Positions 26,668 to 35,665 of a stretch of 64,000 bases of DNA are shown in pieces. A program made the translations under genes and the position numbers. The notes beneath the pieces are model-generated. The model had not been told where the DNA came from. It made no database searches and saw only the letters and a list, made by a program, of their open reading frames with translations. Where the stretch lies: NCBI RefSeq assembly GCF_014641495.1, contig NZ_BMHV01000004.1, forward strand, positions 1 to 64,000, read 5' to 3'. Each line of letters begins with the position of its first letter. Within the stretch, counting starts at the first letter, position 1. This DNA comes from Terasakiella brassicae (GTDB lineage Bacteria > Pseudomonadota > Alphaproteobacteria > Rhodospirillales > Terasakiellaceae).

Positions 26668-27042
26668 TCAGTTTTTGGCTTTGAACCCGTAAAAAGCCAG
26701 CACACACCAACCGCCAATCAAGCAAAATCCACCCAGTGGGGCCGACATGGGGAAGGGGGTAATCTCCCAAAATCCCTTCATGTAAAGCGTACCGCAGAAC
26801 AAGGCCACACCTGCGGTGAACAGTACACCGGATAAGGTGAGAAGACGGGAATTTTCGCGTAAAGACAAAAGGGCCACAGCCAAAAGGGCAAGGGCGTGCC
26901 AAAATTCATAACTAACCGCCTTATCCACCCATAACACAGCCTGTTCGGATAAGCCCGCATGCGCAGACAGTGCCCCGGCAATAACGGCTTCGGCCCCCAT
27001 TAATCCGGCCAATACGATCCATAAACGGCTGGTTTTTGTCAT
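26668..27042 (-). CDS. DUF423 membrane protein
   Basis: About 124 residues with four hydrophobic segments. The DUF423/YgdD pattern is visible: LAGLMGAEAVIAGALSAH near the start, a YEFWHALALL-type segment, LFTAGVALFCGTLY, and FPMSAPLGGFCLIGGW. Function is unknown for the family. The ATG at 27042 lies 4 bases after the stop of the DUF1178 gene, so they are co-transcribed. The longer open frame reaching 27168 overlaps DUF1178 and is not the real start. Confidence 0.88.
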   Translation of the reverse strand: MTKTSRLWIVLAGLMGAEAVIAGALSAHAGLSEQAVLWVDKAVSYEFWHALALLAVALLSLRENSRLLTLSGVLFTAGVALFCGTLYMKGFWEITPFPMSAPLGGFCLIGGWCVLAFYGFKAKN

Positions 27043-27046
27043 GGCT

Positions 27047-27280
27047 TTAACCTTGCATCGCCGGACAACCCATATTGGAACACATCGGCGCAGAGGCACA
27101 GGACGGAGCCTGTGGCGCGGTGGATACACTTGGGGCCATAATGGTTTTTTTGACGTGGCTGGACCCACATTCCGGGCAGCTATGTTCGCCTTTTTCGCTC
27201 ATGTCATCAAATTTGGATGAACTGGCAAACCAGTCTTCAAACACATGGCCTTGATCACATTGCAGCTTATATTTGATCAT
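27047..27280 (-). CDS. DUF1178 zinc-ribbon protein
   Basis: The 77 residues contain MIKYKLQCDQGHVFEDWFASS followed by CPECGSSHVKKTIMAPSV, the DUF1178 pattern with C-x-x-C pairs forming a zinc ribbon. The C-terminal tail has four more Cys (PSCASAPMCSNMGCPAM), which is unusual and could bind metal. DUF1178 proteins are small, mostly alphaproteobacterial, and of unknown role. It lies between slyX and DUF423 on the same strand. Confidence 0.85.
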   Translation of the reverse strand: MIKYKLQCDQGHVFEDWFASSSKFDDMSEKGEHSCPECGSSHVKKTIMAPSVSTAPQAPSCASAPMCSNMGCPAMQG

Positions 27281-27298
27281 TTTTTATATCCTTAATCC

Positions 27299-27502
27299 TT
27301 AATAATGTGGCGGAATATAAGGGGCATCGTCAATTTCACTGGGGGCAACAGCCTTGACCCGATCCTTCATGGATAGCAGTTCCTTGGTCAGTTTTTCAAT
27401 AGTCTGCCATTGTTCAAAAACCGTTTTGTTCAACTCATCAATTGTACTGTCTTGATGGGTGATGCGTATTTCCAATTCGGTTAAACGGTCTTCGATGCTC
27501 AT
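27299..27502 (-). CDS. slyX: SlyX family protein
   Basis: This 67-residue coiled-coil protein begins [25 protein letters not shown] and ends PYIPPHY, the SlyX signature tail. Function is unclear in the family. It leads a minus-strand unit slyX-DUF1178-DUF423 and diverges from msrP. Confidence 0.88.
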   Translation of the reverse strand: MSIEDRLTELEIRITHQDSTIDELNKTVFEQWQTIEKLTKELLSMKDRVKAVAPSEIDDAPYIPPHY

Positions 27503-27596
27503 CAGGTGCTCACGAAATTGTTATTTAATGTGGGGCGCGCGCAAATCATTACCATATTACTATAAGAAACCGGTAACGATTTATGTGAGTGCTGAT

Positions 27597-28541
27597 ATGT
27601 TGATTAAACACACGATTGCAAGTGACCCAAAGTCTTTTGAGATTACATCCAAAGCCGCCTACCTGAAGCGACGCGATTTTTTAAAAGCGACACTGGCGCT
27701 GAGTGCTGCGGCGATTTTGCCAACATCGGCACAGGCTTATTTGCCGCAAAAGATCGAAGGCATCATCAAAAGCCCGTTCAGTACCGATGAAAAGCTAAAC
27801 AAATATGATGACGTCACCAGTTACAACAATTTTTATGAATTTGGCACGGGCAAGGGCGATCCTTTGGATAACTCCGGTGATTTTCAGCCCAAGCCTTGGA
27901 CCATTAAGGTAGACGGTTTATGCAACAACCCCGGTGAAATTGGTATTGAAGACCTGATGGGGCAATATCAACAGGAAGAACGCATCTATCGCATGCGCTG
28001 CGTCGAAGCATGGTCTATGGTTATCCCGTGGGTGGGTGTGGAATTGGCCAGTCTGTTGAAAAAGTTTGATCCCAAAACCGAAGCCAAATATGTGGAATTT
28101 ACCACGCTTTTTGATCCGAAACAGTTTCCGGGGCAGAAATATCCGATCATTGCGTGGCCCTATACTGAAGGTTTGCGTATGGATGAAGCTATGCATCCGC
28201 TGACATTGCTGGCCACCGGGATTTTTGGCGAAGAGTTGCCCCCGCAAAATGGCGCGCCGATCCGTCTGGTTGTGCCGTGGAAGTATGGGTTCAAAAGCAT
28301 TAAATCCATCGTGCGTATTCGCTTTGTCGATAAAATGCCGACATCCACATGGATGCAACAGGCACCCAGTGAGTATGGCTTTTATGCCAACGTCAACCCG
28401 GATGTGGATCATCCGCGCTGGACACAAGCCAAGGAACGCCGCATCGGTGAATTTTTCCGCCGTCCGACACTGGCCTTTAATGGGTATGCGGAAGAAGTCG
28501 CCGATCTTTATAAAGGCATGGATTTGAGGAAGAATTTCTAA
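27597..28541 (+). CDS. msrP: Protein-methionine-sulfoxide reductase catalytic subunit
   Basis: About 314 residues. A twin-arginine signal peptide ([19 protein letters not shown], ~22-45) is followed by the molybdopterin domain of the sulfite oxidase family, with the Mo-ligating Cys in MRCVEAWSM. MsrP repairs oxidised Met in periplasmic proteins using electrons from MsrQ. I start at the ATG at 27597; the frame extends upstream into the divergent slyX gene. Its stop overlaps the msrQ ATG by one base. Confidence 0.94.
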   Translation: MLIKHTIASDPKSFEITSKAAYLKRRDFLKATLALSAAAILPTSAQAYLPQKIEGIIKSPFSTDEKLNKYDDVTSYNNFYEFGTGKGDPLDNSGDFQPKPWTIKVDGLCNNPGEIGIEDLMGQYQQEERIYRMRCVEAWSMVIPWVGVELASLLKKFDPKTEAKYVEFTTLFDPKQFPGQKYPIIAWPYTEGLRMDEAMHPLTLLATGIFGEELPPQNGAPIRLVVPWKYGFKSIKSIVRIRFVDKMPTSTWMQQAPSEYGFYANVNPDVDHPRWTQAKERRIGEFFRRPTLAFNGYAEEVADLYKGMDLRKNF

Positions 28542-29155
28542 TGGCAGGAAAAAGAAAAATACCGATCAAACCGTTTGTCTTTCTAGTGTGTCTGCTTCCA
28601 GCGTTCTGGTTGGTCTATGGCATTTTTACGGGCACATTGGGGGCCAATCCGATTGAAACCATCCTGCGTGATCTCGGGGATTGGACCTTGCGGTTTTTAT
28701 TGCTGGGTTTGGCGATCAGCACCGTGCGCCGCCTGATGGGCTGGGCATGGGTAATGCGTTATCGTCGAATGATCGGTCTTTTTGCCTTTTTCTATGCTTT
28801 CTTACATCTGGCGGTTTATATCGGCATTGATCATTTCTTTGACTGGGCGACCATTTGGAAAGATATTGTCAAACGCCCTTATATCACCATTGGGATGACG
28901 GCCCTTTTATTATTGATCCCCTTGGCGGTGACGTCCCCGAAAATCATGGTGCGCAAACTGGGTGGGGCGCGTTGGAAGAAACTGCATAAACTTGTCTATC
29001 CCATTGCCATTATGGGTGTTGTCCATTTCTATCTGTTGGTCAAAGCCGATGTGCGGGAACCCTTGATCTATGGAGGGATCTTGCTCTTCTTGCTGGGGGA
29101 ACGCCTCTATCGGCGTTATGGAGAAAGTTTTCAATTCGCCAAATCTATCCGTTAA
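28541..29155 (+). CDS. msrQ: Heme membrane subunit of the MsrPQ system
   Basis: This 204-residue protein has six hydrophobic segments and matches the YedZ/MsrQ ferric reductase-like fold. Conserved histidines in AFLHLAVYIGIDH, WKKLHKLVYP and GVVHFYLLV are probable b-heme ligands. It passes electrons from the quinone pool to MsrP. The one-base overlap with msrP (TAATG) shows translational coupling. Confidence 0.94.
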   Translation: MAGKRKIPIKPFVFLVCLLPAFWLVYGIFTGTLGANPIETILRDLGDWTLRFLLLGLAISTVRRLMGWAWVMRYRRMIGLFAFFYAFLHLAVYIGIDHFFDWATIWKDIVKRPYITIGMTALLLLIPLAVTSPKIMVRKLGGARWKKLHKLVYPIAIMGVVHFYLLVKADVREPLIYGGILLFLLGERLYRRYGESFQFAKSIR

Positions 29156-29576
29156 TGGCACGAAGCTCCACCGTTTCGCATGGGGTGGGGGACGGCAAGG
29201 TGGGTAGACTCAAATGAATATTATGAATGCTTAATAGGTGTGCAATCACTTGGAATTTTTTCTGTACTGTCGCGCGCGCCCAAACAGGCACCAGCCATTC
29301 CAAAATATGTAAAAATCGATCCGGTCTGTTATTTTGAACGGCCGCCAATCCATTAAGGATGCACCGCTCATGGCTGGAAATACAGGGCGTATTCATATGG
29401 GAGAGTTCCAATGCGGTGCGGCTGTTTTTTGCCAGTTCAAGGCGGAATTCACATAACAATTTACATTCCTGCGGGGCCATATTCATCGAAGCAGCGGCAC
29501 GTGGGCAAGCGCGTAAAATGCGCAATGCCATTGTATCACTGAGCGAGATTGTGTGGCGGTCATATGAAGAGGGCAT
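29145..29576 (-). CDS. Hypothetical helical protein
   Basis: The 143 residues are mostly helical, with several Cys and His in RILRACPRAAASMNMAPQEC and SSHERCILNGLAAVQNNRPDR. The middle (RFLHILEWLVPVWARATV) has a hydrophobic face. It overlaps the msrQ 3' end by 11 bases in antisense. I do not recognise the family. Composition and length favour a real gene over an accidental frame, with moderate confidence. Confidence 0.55.
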   Translation of the reverse strand: MPSSYDRHTISLSDTMALRILRACPRAAASMNMAPQECKLLCEFRLELAKNSRTALELSHMNTPCISSHERCILNGLAAVQNNRPDRFLHILEWLVPVWARATVQKKFQVIAHLLSIHNIHLSLPTLPSPTPCETVELRAING

Positions 29577-29992
29577 GGCATATCCTTATATTGGGAACTC
29601 TCCCTTCTTTAATAGTGCAACTGATAATTATTATCAAATATTTTCTTAAGATTTATATTCTGTCGGTTTCTGGGAAGGGGCGTTGAAGTAACGTCAGAAT
29701 CGGTAAGGAGAGATGACCTATTTCGGGATTATATCTGCTCATTTTGTATGCGCAATGAAAGTAGTTGCATATGTGACGAAATGTAATCATTCCAAAATAT
29801 GTAACATCAACGTGGGAATAATGGCTTAATTTGTAACGCTTTGTTTTATTTGTTCGTTATCAAATGTTTTATGTAAATAAAATTACAAAAAAATTGCGAA
29901 AAATGACGTTTTTATCGTATCTTGCCTCGCGAGGGGGTGCGCTAGACGCGCTTCTTTTCGTGAGGAATTTAAAAAGAGTCAGGTGCAAAAAC
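29577..29992. other. AT-rich intergenic region upstream of iorA
   Basis: About 415 bases without a gene. It holds the FNR-like box at 29850-29863 and AT-rich promoter-like DNA. It carries signals for iorAB on the right and possibly for the minus-strand gene on the left. Confidence 0.4.
29850..29863 (+). promoter_or_regulatory. FNR/ANR-like box upstream of iorA
   Basis: TTGTT-CGTT-ATCAA matches the FNR consensus TTGAT-N4-ATCAA at 9 of 10 fixed positions and is framed by ATTTG...CAAAT. It lies about 130 bases upstream of the chosen iorA start. Oxygen-responsive control would suit an oxygen-sensitive ferredoxin-linked enzyme. The match is by eye. Confidence 0.45.
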
Positions 29993-31849
29993 GTGAACGC
30001 AATTGTTAAAGCCATCGCCGACAGCAGACATCTGTTGTCCGGTAACGAAGCCCTAGCACGGGGTGTCTGGGAAGCCGGTGTTCAGGTCGCAACGGCCTAT
30101 CCGGGGACGCCGTCTACCGAAATACTGGAAAATCTAGCCCTCTATCCAGACATTCATGCCCAATGGTCGGTGAATGAAAAAGTTTCTCTGGAAGTTGCCA
30201 TCGGGGCCTGTGTTGTCGGGGCACGATCTTTCTGTGCGATGAAACATGTTGGCGTTAATGTGGCCTCTGATGCGCTGATGTCACAAACATTGGCCGGGGT
30301 AAATGGGGGGCTGGTGATTGCTGTTGCCGATGATGTCGGGTTATCGTCATCGCAGAATGAACAGGACACACGTTTTTGGGGCCGTTTTGCCCATTTGCCG
30401 ATTTTAGAACCCTGTGATTCCCAAGAAGCCTATGAAATGGCTATCCGCGCCTATGAGCTTTCTGAAAAGTTCGGCATTCCCGTCATCATCCGTATGACAA
30501 CACGTGTCTGTCATGTGAAGGGGCTTGTGACTGTCGGGGAACGTCAAGCCTATGAACATAAAGGATTTTTGGATGATCCGACCAAATGGGTCATGGTGCC
30601 GACCCATGCCAAGGAACTGTTGAAGAAACAAGGTTCACGCGATGTGATCCTGAAAGCCTATGTCAATGAATGCGATCTAAACCGCGTTGAAGACGGTAGT
30701 GATAAACGCATCGGGTTTGTGACCTCGGGTCCGGCTTATCTGCATGTCAAGGAAGCCTTCCCTGATGCGCCTGTTTTTAAAATGGGCATGTCTTACCCGG
30801 TGCCGATTGAGGCAATCCGCGCGTTCGGGGAAACAGTGGACAAACTGGTTGTGGTTGAAGAAACTGAACCGTTGGTGGAAACGGAATTGAAGGCCGCAGG
30901 TGTGGCTGTACATGGCAAGGATATCCTGCCAAAAACGGGCGAGCTCAGCCCGCTGATTTTGGACAAGCCCATTCGCGAATTATATGGCGAGAACGTGGAT
31001 GATCTTGCCGACCCTGATTTACCTGTTTTCCCACGTCCGCCGACCATGTGTGTGGCCTGTCCGCATTTATCGCCTTATTACTGCTTGTCCAAACTGCATA
31101 AGAAAATCCGCATTGCAGGTGATATCGGTTGTTATACGTTAGGGGCTGGGCACCCTTGGAAAGCACTGGATACGACCACCTGTATGGGGGCGTCTATTTC
31201 TATGGCACTGGGCATGACGCTCGGCGCGTCTGACGAAGATAAAGACAAGCCTGTTGTGGCGGTGATCGGGGATTCAACCTTCCTGCATATGGGCATGCAA
31301 CCATTATTGGATGTGATTTATAATCGCGGGAACGTCACCGTGATGTTGCTGGATAACCGCACAACAGGTATGACGGGCGGGCAGGAACATGCCGGAACCG
31401 GGTTTGATATTCATGGTAATGAAGCGCCGCGTGCTGATTTTGAAAAAATCGTTGTGGCCCTTGGGGTTAATCCAGACCGTGTCCGCCGGGTCAATCCTTA
31501 TGAAATGCCGACCATGTTCAAGGCGATTAAGGAAGAAATTAATCAGAACGAACCCTCTGTTATTATTACCGATCAGCCCTGCGTGTTGACCACGCGCTTT
31601 AAACGTCAAAATCCTTTGAAAGTGATTGATGGCTGTACGGGCTGTGCCAATTGTCTGAGCACAGGTTGTCCGGCGATTATCGTAACGCGGCGTGAAACCG
31701 AAACGCGCAAATCCGGGAAAGAGGTCGAAAAAGCCTATGTCGAGATTGAAACAACCGCTTGTACAGGCTGTAATCTATGTGTCAGTACCTGTGGTCCCGA
31801 TGTCATTAAACCCGTTAGCTTTCTGGAGGTAGCCAAAAATGTCCAATAA
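29993..31849 (+). CDS. iorA: Indolepyruvate ferredoxin oxidoreductase, alpha subunit
   Basis: About 618 residues. The N-terminal pyruvate-ferredoxin-oxidoreductase domain has SGNEALARGVWEAGVQVATAYPGTPSTE. The TPP-binding domain (~365-490) has GDIGCYTLG and GDSTFLHMG. The C-terminal 8Fe-8S ferredoxin domain (~545-605) has CTGCANCLSTGCP and CTGCNLCVSTCGP. With IorB it oxidatively decarboxylates aryl pyruvates from aromatic amino acids to aryl-acetyl-CoA, reducing ferredoxin. The frame opens at 29864, but family alignment and an AGGTG site favour the GTG at 29993. Confidence 0.94.
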   Translation: MNAIVKAIADSRHLLSGNEALARGVWEAGVQVATAYPGTPSTEILENLALYPDIHAQWSVNEKVSLEVAIGACVVGARSFCAMKHVGVNVASDALMSQTLAGVNGGLVIAVADDVGLSSSQNEQDTRFWGRFAHLPILEPCDSQEAYEMAIRAYELSEKFGIPVIIRMTTRVCHVKGLVTVGERQAYEHKGFLDDPTKWVMVPTHAKELLKKQGSRDVILKAYVNECDLNRVEDGSDKRIGFVTSGPAYLHVKEAFPDAPVFKMGMSYPVPIEAIRAFGETVDKLVVVEETEPLVETELKAAGVAVHGKDILPKTGELSPLILDKPIRELYGENVDDLADPDLPVFPRPPTMCVACPHLSPYYCLSKLHKKIRIAGDIGCYTLGAGHPWKALDTTTCMGASISMALGMTLGASDEDKDKPVVAVIGDSTFLHMGMQPLLDVIYNRGNVTVMLLDNRTTGMTGGQEHAGTGFDIHGNEAPRADFEKIVVALGVNPDRVRRVNPYEMPTMFKAIKEEINQNEPSVIITDQPCVLTTRFKRQNPLKVIDGCTGCANCLSTGCPAIIVTRRETETRKSGKEVEKAYVEIETTACTGCNLCVSTCGPDVIKPVSFLEVAKNVQ

Positions 31850-32459
31850 TGCGGAACTGACCAATATCCTCGTTTGCGGCATTGGTGGGCAAGGGGTGAT
31901 GACGGCGTCTGAAGTCCTGTCTATGGCTGCCATTCAATTAGGGTTCGACGTGAAAAAGACCGAGGTTGCCGGTATGGCGCAACGCGGTGGTGTTGTCACA
32001 TCGCATGTGCGTTTTGGTGAAAAAGTACTTTCGCCTGCAATCCCGAAAGGCGAAGCCGATATTCTCGTCGGGTTTGAACCGGCAGAAGCGATGCGGTGGG
32101 CCAAACATTTGAAAAAGGGTGGTGTTGCGATGGTTAATACATCGCGTATCAAACCGCCTGTGGTCAATGTCGGTCTGTTTGAATATCCAGATAACCCTGT
32201 GGAAGAAATGCGTAAAAACGGGGTGGAAGTCTATGATTTTGACGCCGGTGAAATCGCCCGCGAACTGGGGGAAATGCGTTTGGTCAATACCATTTTAATG
32301 GGGGCGATTTCTGAACATTTGCCGTTTGATGCGCAGGTTTTGAAAGACATTATCGTGGAACGTTTCCGCCAGAAAAAACCCGAACTGGCCGAACTAAACG
32401 ATAAAGCTTTTGAAGCGGGTCGTAAGGCGGCTGCAAAATCTGCCCAAAGCGCTGCCTAA
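31839..32459 (+). CDS. iorB: Indolepyruvate ferredoxin oxidoreductase, beta subunit
   Basis: The 206 residues form the gamma-type POR domain: ILVCGIGGQGVMTASEVLSMAA and EVAGMAQRGGVVTSHVRFG, the classic IorB motifs. It completes the IorAB heterodimer. The start overlaps iorA by 11 bases, so the two are coupled. It ends before a bidirectional terminator shared with the convergent UspA-TRAP operon. Confidence 0.95.
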   Translation: MSNNAELTNILVCGIGGQGVMTASEVLSMAAIQLGFDVKKTEVAGMAQRGGVVTSHVRFGEKVLSPAIPKGEADILVGFEPAEAMRWAKHLKKGGVAMVNTSRIKPPVVNVGLFEYPDNPVEEMRKNGVEVYDFDAGEIARELGEMRLVNTILMGAISEHLPFDAQVLKDIIVERFRQKKPELAELNDKAFEAGRKAAAKSAQSAA

Positions 32460-32480
32460 AATCTGAAGTATGAACAAAGA

Positions 32481-32515
32481 AAAAGCCCATTGCACAGGAT
32501 GCAATGGGCTTTTTT
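32481..32515. terminator. Bidirectional terminator between iorB and the UspA gene
   Basis: AAAAGCCCATTGC-acaggat-GCAATGGGCTTTTT lies between two convergent genes. Confidence 0.9.
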
Positions 32516-32531
32516 GATGGCTACCTGTTTC

Positions 32532-32960
32532 TTAATCGCGAACGACAAAGACGGAACATTTGGCATGGCGTACAACCCGTGCGGAGTTGGGGCCAAGCAG
32601 GTAGTCTTCGAGTTTGGGGCGATGGGCGGACATGATAATCAGGTCAATATCAACCTCATGACATACCCGCAAAATTTCATCATAGACAGTTCCGTTTGCA
32701 ATGATGCGCTGGACTTCGATCCCGTCTGGAATGTTGTCCGTCACAAATTGCTTTAAGATTTTCTTTGTTTCTTCCAGTGCTTTGGCTTCAAAACCTTTTG
32801 GGAAAAAAGATCCGACGAGCGAGCTGCCGAAGTCCGGCACCACGCTCATCACATGAAGTTTACTGTTGAAAGTTTTGCACATTTCAATGGCGCTTGGCAG
32901 TGTTTTGTGCCAGGAACTCGGTTCTGCCAAATCGATGGGGAGAAGGATATCTTTATACAT
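32532..32960 (-). CDS. Universal stress protein UspA family
   Basis: About 142 residues. The Usp start is MYKDILLPIDLAEPSS and the C-terminal ATP-loop is GPNSARVVRHAKCSVFVVR (G-x2-G/S-type). It probably binds ATP or AMP. I start at the ATG at 32960, one base after the TRAP stop, and CTCCTTG in the TRAP end gives a site. UspA-like partners are common beside TRAP systems, some of which bind the permease, so it probably belongs to this transporter. That role is inference. Confidence 0.85.
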   Translation of the reverse strand: MYKDILLPIDLAEPSSWHKTLPSAIEMCKTFNSKLHVMSVVPDFGSSLVGSFFPKGFEAKALEETKKILKQFVTDNIPDGIEVQRIIANGTVYDEILRVCHEVDIDLIIMSAHRPKLEDYLLGPNSARVVRHAKCSVFVVRD

Positions 32961-32961
32961 T

Positions 32962-35562
32962 TTACGCTCCTTGTGCGCGGGCTGCGGATGAAGGGACTTC
33001 TTTTCGACGGCGCGCACGTTGCGCCAGAATCACAAGCCCCAGCAGCACAAATGCAGGGATAAACATGATTTGCTTGGTCGGTCGGTCTGTTTCCACCTGA
33101 ACGCCACTGATTTCAAAATCGAAATCAACGCCCAACTTGGCCGCCGGACTGTCAAACATGACATTGTCGACAATGGCTTTGCCGTCTTCATTGCGCAGTT
33201 CAATGCCTGCAAAATTCAGACGATCCGTGCCGCTGGCTTTTGGTCCCATCGGGATCATGACAGCTTTGGAAACATCGTTTCCTTGCAGGTCGATGCCATT
33301 GATTTGAATGGTCAGGCTTCCACCGTCTTTGACCCCTTCCGCCAAGCTCATTAATTCCGTACCCGGACGTTCTTCATAAGGCGGGATGATCATATCCAGC
33401 CAGAAGGCAGGACGGAACAATGTGAAGGCAATGAGCAACAGGGCTGCCGTTTCCCAGATCTTGCTTCTCACAAGGAAATAGCCTTGTGTTGCGGCCGCAA
33501 AGCTAAGCATCGCGATGACGGCGACGACAATCACCGATATGAGATGGATAGGCCCGGTTATCCCGATCATCAACAATTCTGTGTTGAAGATGAACATAAA
33601 GGGCAAAATCGCCGTTCGGATATCATACATGAAGCCCTGCAAGCCCGTTCGAATGGGATCACCTTGTGAAATGGCTGCTGCGGCAAAAGCCGCCAACCCG
33701 ACAGGGGGCGTATCATCGGCTAAGATGCCGAAATAAAAGACGAACAAATGAACCGCAATTAATGGAACAATAAGACCGCTTTGCGCCCCCAATGCCACAA
33801 TCACCGGTGCCATTAAAGAAGACACAACAATATAGTTGGCGGTTGTCGGTAAACCCATGCCAAGGATCAAGCTGATAATGGCAGTGAAGATCAACATCAA
33901 CATAACAGAACCGCCCGAAATCAGTTCGATAAATTCTGTCATGACAAGGCCGATCCCGGTCAGGGTGACAGTGCCCACCACGATCCCGGCAGCGGCTGTT
34001 GCCACACCGATCCCGATCATATTGCGCGCACCGGAAACCATGCCATTGAACAAATCGGACAGACCGGTTTTATAGGCCGTCTGGACATCGTCGCCCTTGT
34101 TACGGAAATATGCCATCAACGGACGTTGTGTGATAACGACAAACATCATAAAGACGGTTGCCCAAAAGGCCGATAATCCCGGTGACATACGTTCAACCGT
34201 TAAACACCAGACCAGAACCACAACAGGTAACAGGAAGTACAAGCCGACTTTGACGGTCGGGCCAACGGGGGGAAGTTCGTTAATTTCCGGTGTTGTATCC
34301 AGTTCCGGGTAACGTGCGGCAAATTTGACCAAAGCGATATAGATAACTGCCAATCCAAGGGCAACCACCCAACCTGTTGCGTCCCCGGCCATGACTTTGA
34401 CCCATCCCAGCAAGGGCGGCATAATCCAGATCAACCCACCTAAAATGATAAAGATACTGAGGGCACCGATTAAGCTGCCTTTCAGGCCGATTTTATGGAT
34501 GCGAGGCAAGCCTTGCATGTTGGCTTTCATCGCCTCAAGATGCACAATATAGACCAAGGCGATATAGGAAATAACCGCAGGTAAGAACGCATGTTTAATG
34601 ACATCAATAAAAGGAACGCCAGTATATTCCACAATCAGGAAGGCCGCAGCCCCCATGATCGGTGGGGTTAATTGACCATTGGTACTGGAGGCGACTTCGA
34701 CCGCACCGGCCTTTTCAGCCGAAAATCCGACTTTTTTCATTAAGGGGATGGTGAAGGTGCCGGTGGTCACAACGTTGGCGATGGAGGAACCCGAAATCAT
34801 ACCGGTCATGGCAGAGGAAACCACTGCGGCCTTGGCCGGTCCACCGCGCATATGTCCCATCAGGGCAAAGGCCACGCGGATAAAATAATTACCGGCACCG
34901 GCTTGTTCCAAAAGGGCGCCGAACAGGACAAACAGAAAGACCATTGAGGTCGAAACCCCAAGAGCAACGCCAAACACACCTTCGGTTGTCAGCCAGTAGT
35001 GCGACATCCCTTTGTTGAGGGAGGCCCCTTGGTGGGCAATAACATCCGGCATGTAGGGTCCAGCAAAAGTATATGTCAAAAAGACACCCGCCACGACCAT
35101 CAAGGGTGGGCCCAAGGCGCGTCGAGTGGCTTCGAGCAACAGGATCATACCGACAACACCGACAATGACATCGAATTGCGTCGGATTGCCGGGACGGTCC
35201 GCCAGTTGATTGTAGAAAAGGAATAAATAAGCGGCGCAAAAGGCACCGATCAAGGACATGGCCCAGTCTTGGATGGGAATATAAGACTTGGGGGAATGTT
35301 TGGTTGCGGGAAAAGAGGTAAAAGATAAAAAGACGGCAATCGCCAAATGGATGGCGCGGGCTTCGGTATCATTGAGAACCCCAACCCCGAAAATAAAGGG
35401 CAGTGGTGAAGCATACCACACTTGAAAAATCGACCAACCGAGGGCGGTGAATAATAGAATTTGTCCGGCAAGTCCGAAAGGACGGCGCCCGCCGGTATCG
35501 GCTTCGGCGACCAGTTCTTCGGCACTCATAGCCGTGTTTTTACTTTCCGTATTTTGACCCAT
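32962..35562 (-). CDS. TRAP transporter fused permease (4TM+12TM)
   Basis: The 866 residues have many hydrophobic segments. The small permease part covers roughly the first 150 residues. The large DctM part contains AVVSSAMTGMISGSSIANVVTTGTF and LTPPIMGAAAFLIVEYTG, typical of TRAP-T permeases of the TAXI group. A C-terminal soluble domain (~700-830) with a PDZ-like stretch follows. It drives uptake of an organic acid with a Na+ or proton gradient, using the TAXI receptor encoded upstream. A strong AAAGGAG ribosome binding site precedes it, and a hairpin terminator separates it from the receptor gene. Confidence 0.9.
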   Translation of the reverse strand: MGQNTESKNTAMSAEELVAEADTGGRRPFGLAGQILLFTALGWSIFQVWYASPLPFIFGVGVLNDTEARAIHLAIAVFLSFTSFPATKHSPKSYIPIQDWAMSLIGAFCAAYLFLFYNQLADRPGNPTQFDVIVGVVGMILLLEATRRALGPPLMVVAGVFLTYTFAGPYMPDVIAHQGASLNKGMSHYWLTTEGVFGVALGVSTSMVFLFVLFGALLEQAGAGNYFIRVAFALMGHMRGGPAKAAVVSSAMTGMISGSSIANVVTTGTFTIPLMKKVGFSAEKAGAVEVASSTNGQLTPPIMGAAAFLIVEYTGVPFIDVIKHAFLPAVISYIALVYIVHLEAMKANMQGLPRIHKIGLKGSLIGALSIFIILGGLIWIMPPLLGWVKVMAGDATGWVVALGLAVIYIALVKFAARYPELDTTPEINELPPVGPTVKVGLYFLLPVVVLVWCLTVERMSPGLSAFWATVFMMFVVITQRPLMAYFRNKGDDVQTAYKTGLSDLFNGMVSGARNMIGIGVATAAAGIVVGTVTLTGIGLVMTEFIELISGGSVMLMLIFTAIISLILGMGLPTTANYIVVSSLMAPVIVALGAQSGLIVPLIAVHLFVFYFGILADDTPPVGLAAFAAAAISQGDPIRTGLQGFMYDIRTAILPFMFIFNTELLMIGITGPIHLISVIVVAVIAMLSFAAATQGYFLVRSKIWETAALLLIAFTLFRPAFWLDMIIPPYEERPGTELMSLAEGVKDGGSLTIQINGIDLQGNDVSKAVMIPMGPKASGTDRLNFAGIELRNEDGKAIVDNVMFDSPAAKLGVDFDFEISGVQVETDRPTKQIMFIPAFVLLGLVILAQRARRRKEVPSSAARAQGA

Positions 35563-35608
35563 CGCGAATACTCCTTTGCGTCAAAATGATCTGCGCGTAT
35601 GTAGATGG

Positions 35609-35644
35609 AAAAAGGGGGAGCTTGCACACAAGCTCCCCCTTTTT
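35609..35644 (-). terminator. Hairpin between TAXI receptor and TRAP permease genes
   Basis: GGGGGAGCTTG (35614-35624), loop caca and CAAGCTCCCCC (35629-35639) form an 11-base-pair stem with T-rich flanks on both strands. It would terminate most transcripts after the receptor gene and let a fraction continue, giving excess receptor over permease as in other binding-protein systems. Confidence 0.8.
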
Positions 35645-35665
35645 GTTCGCATTCAAAGCATATAC

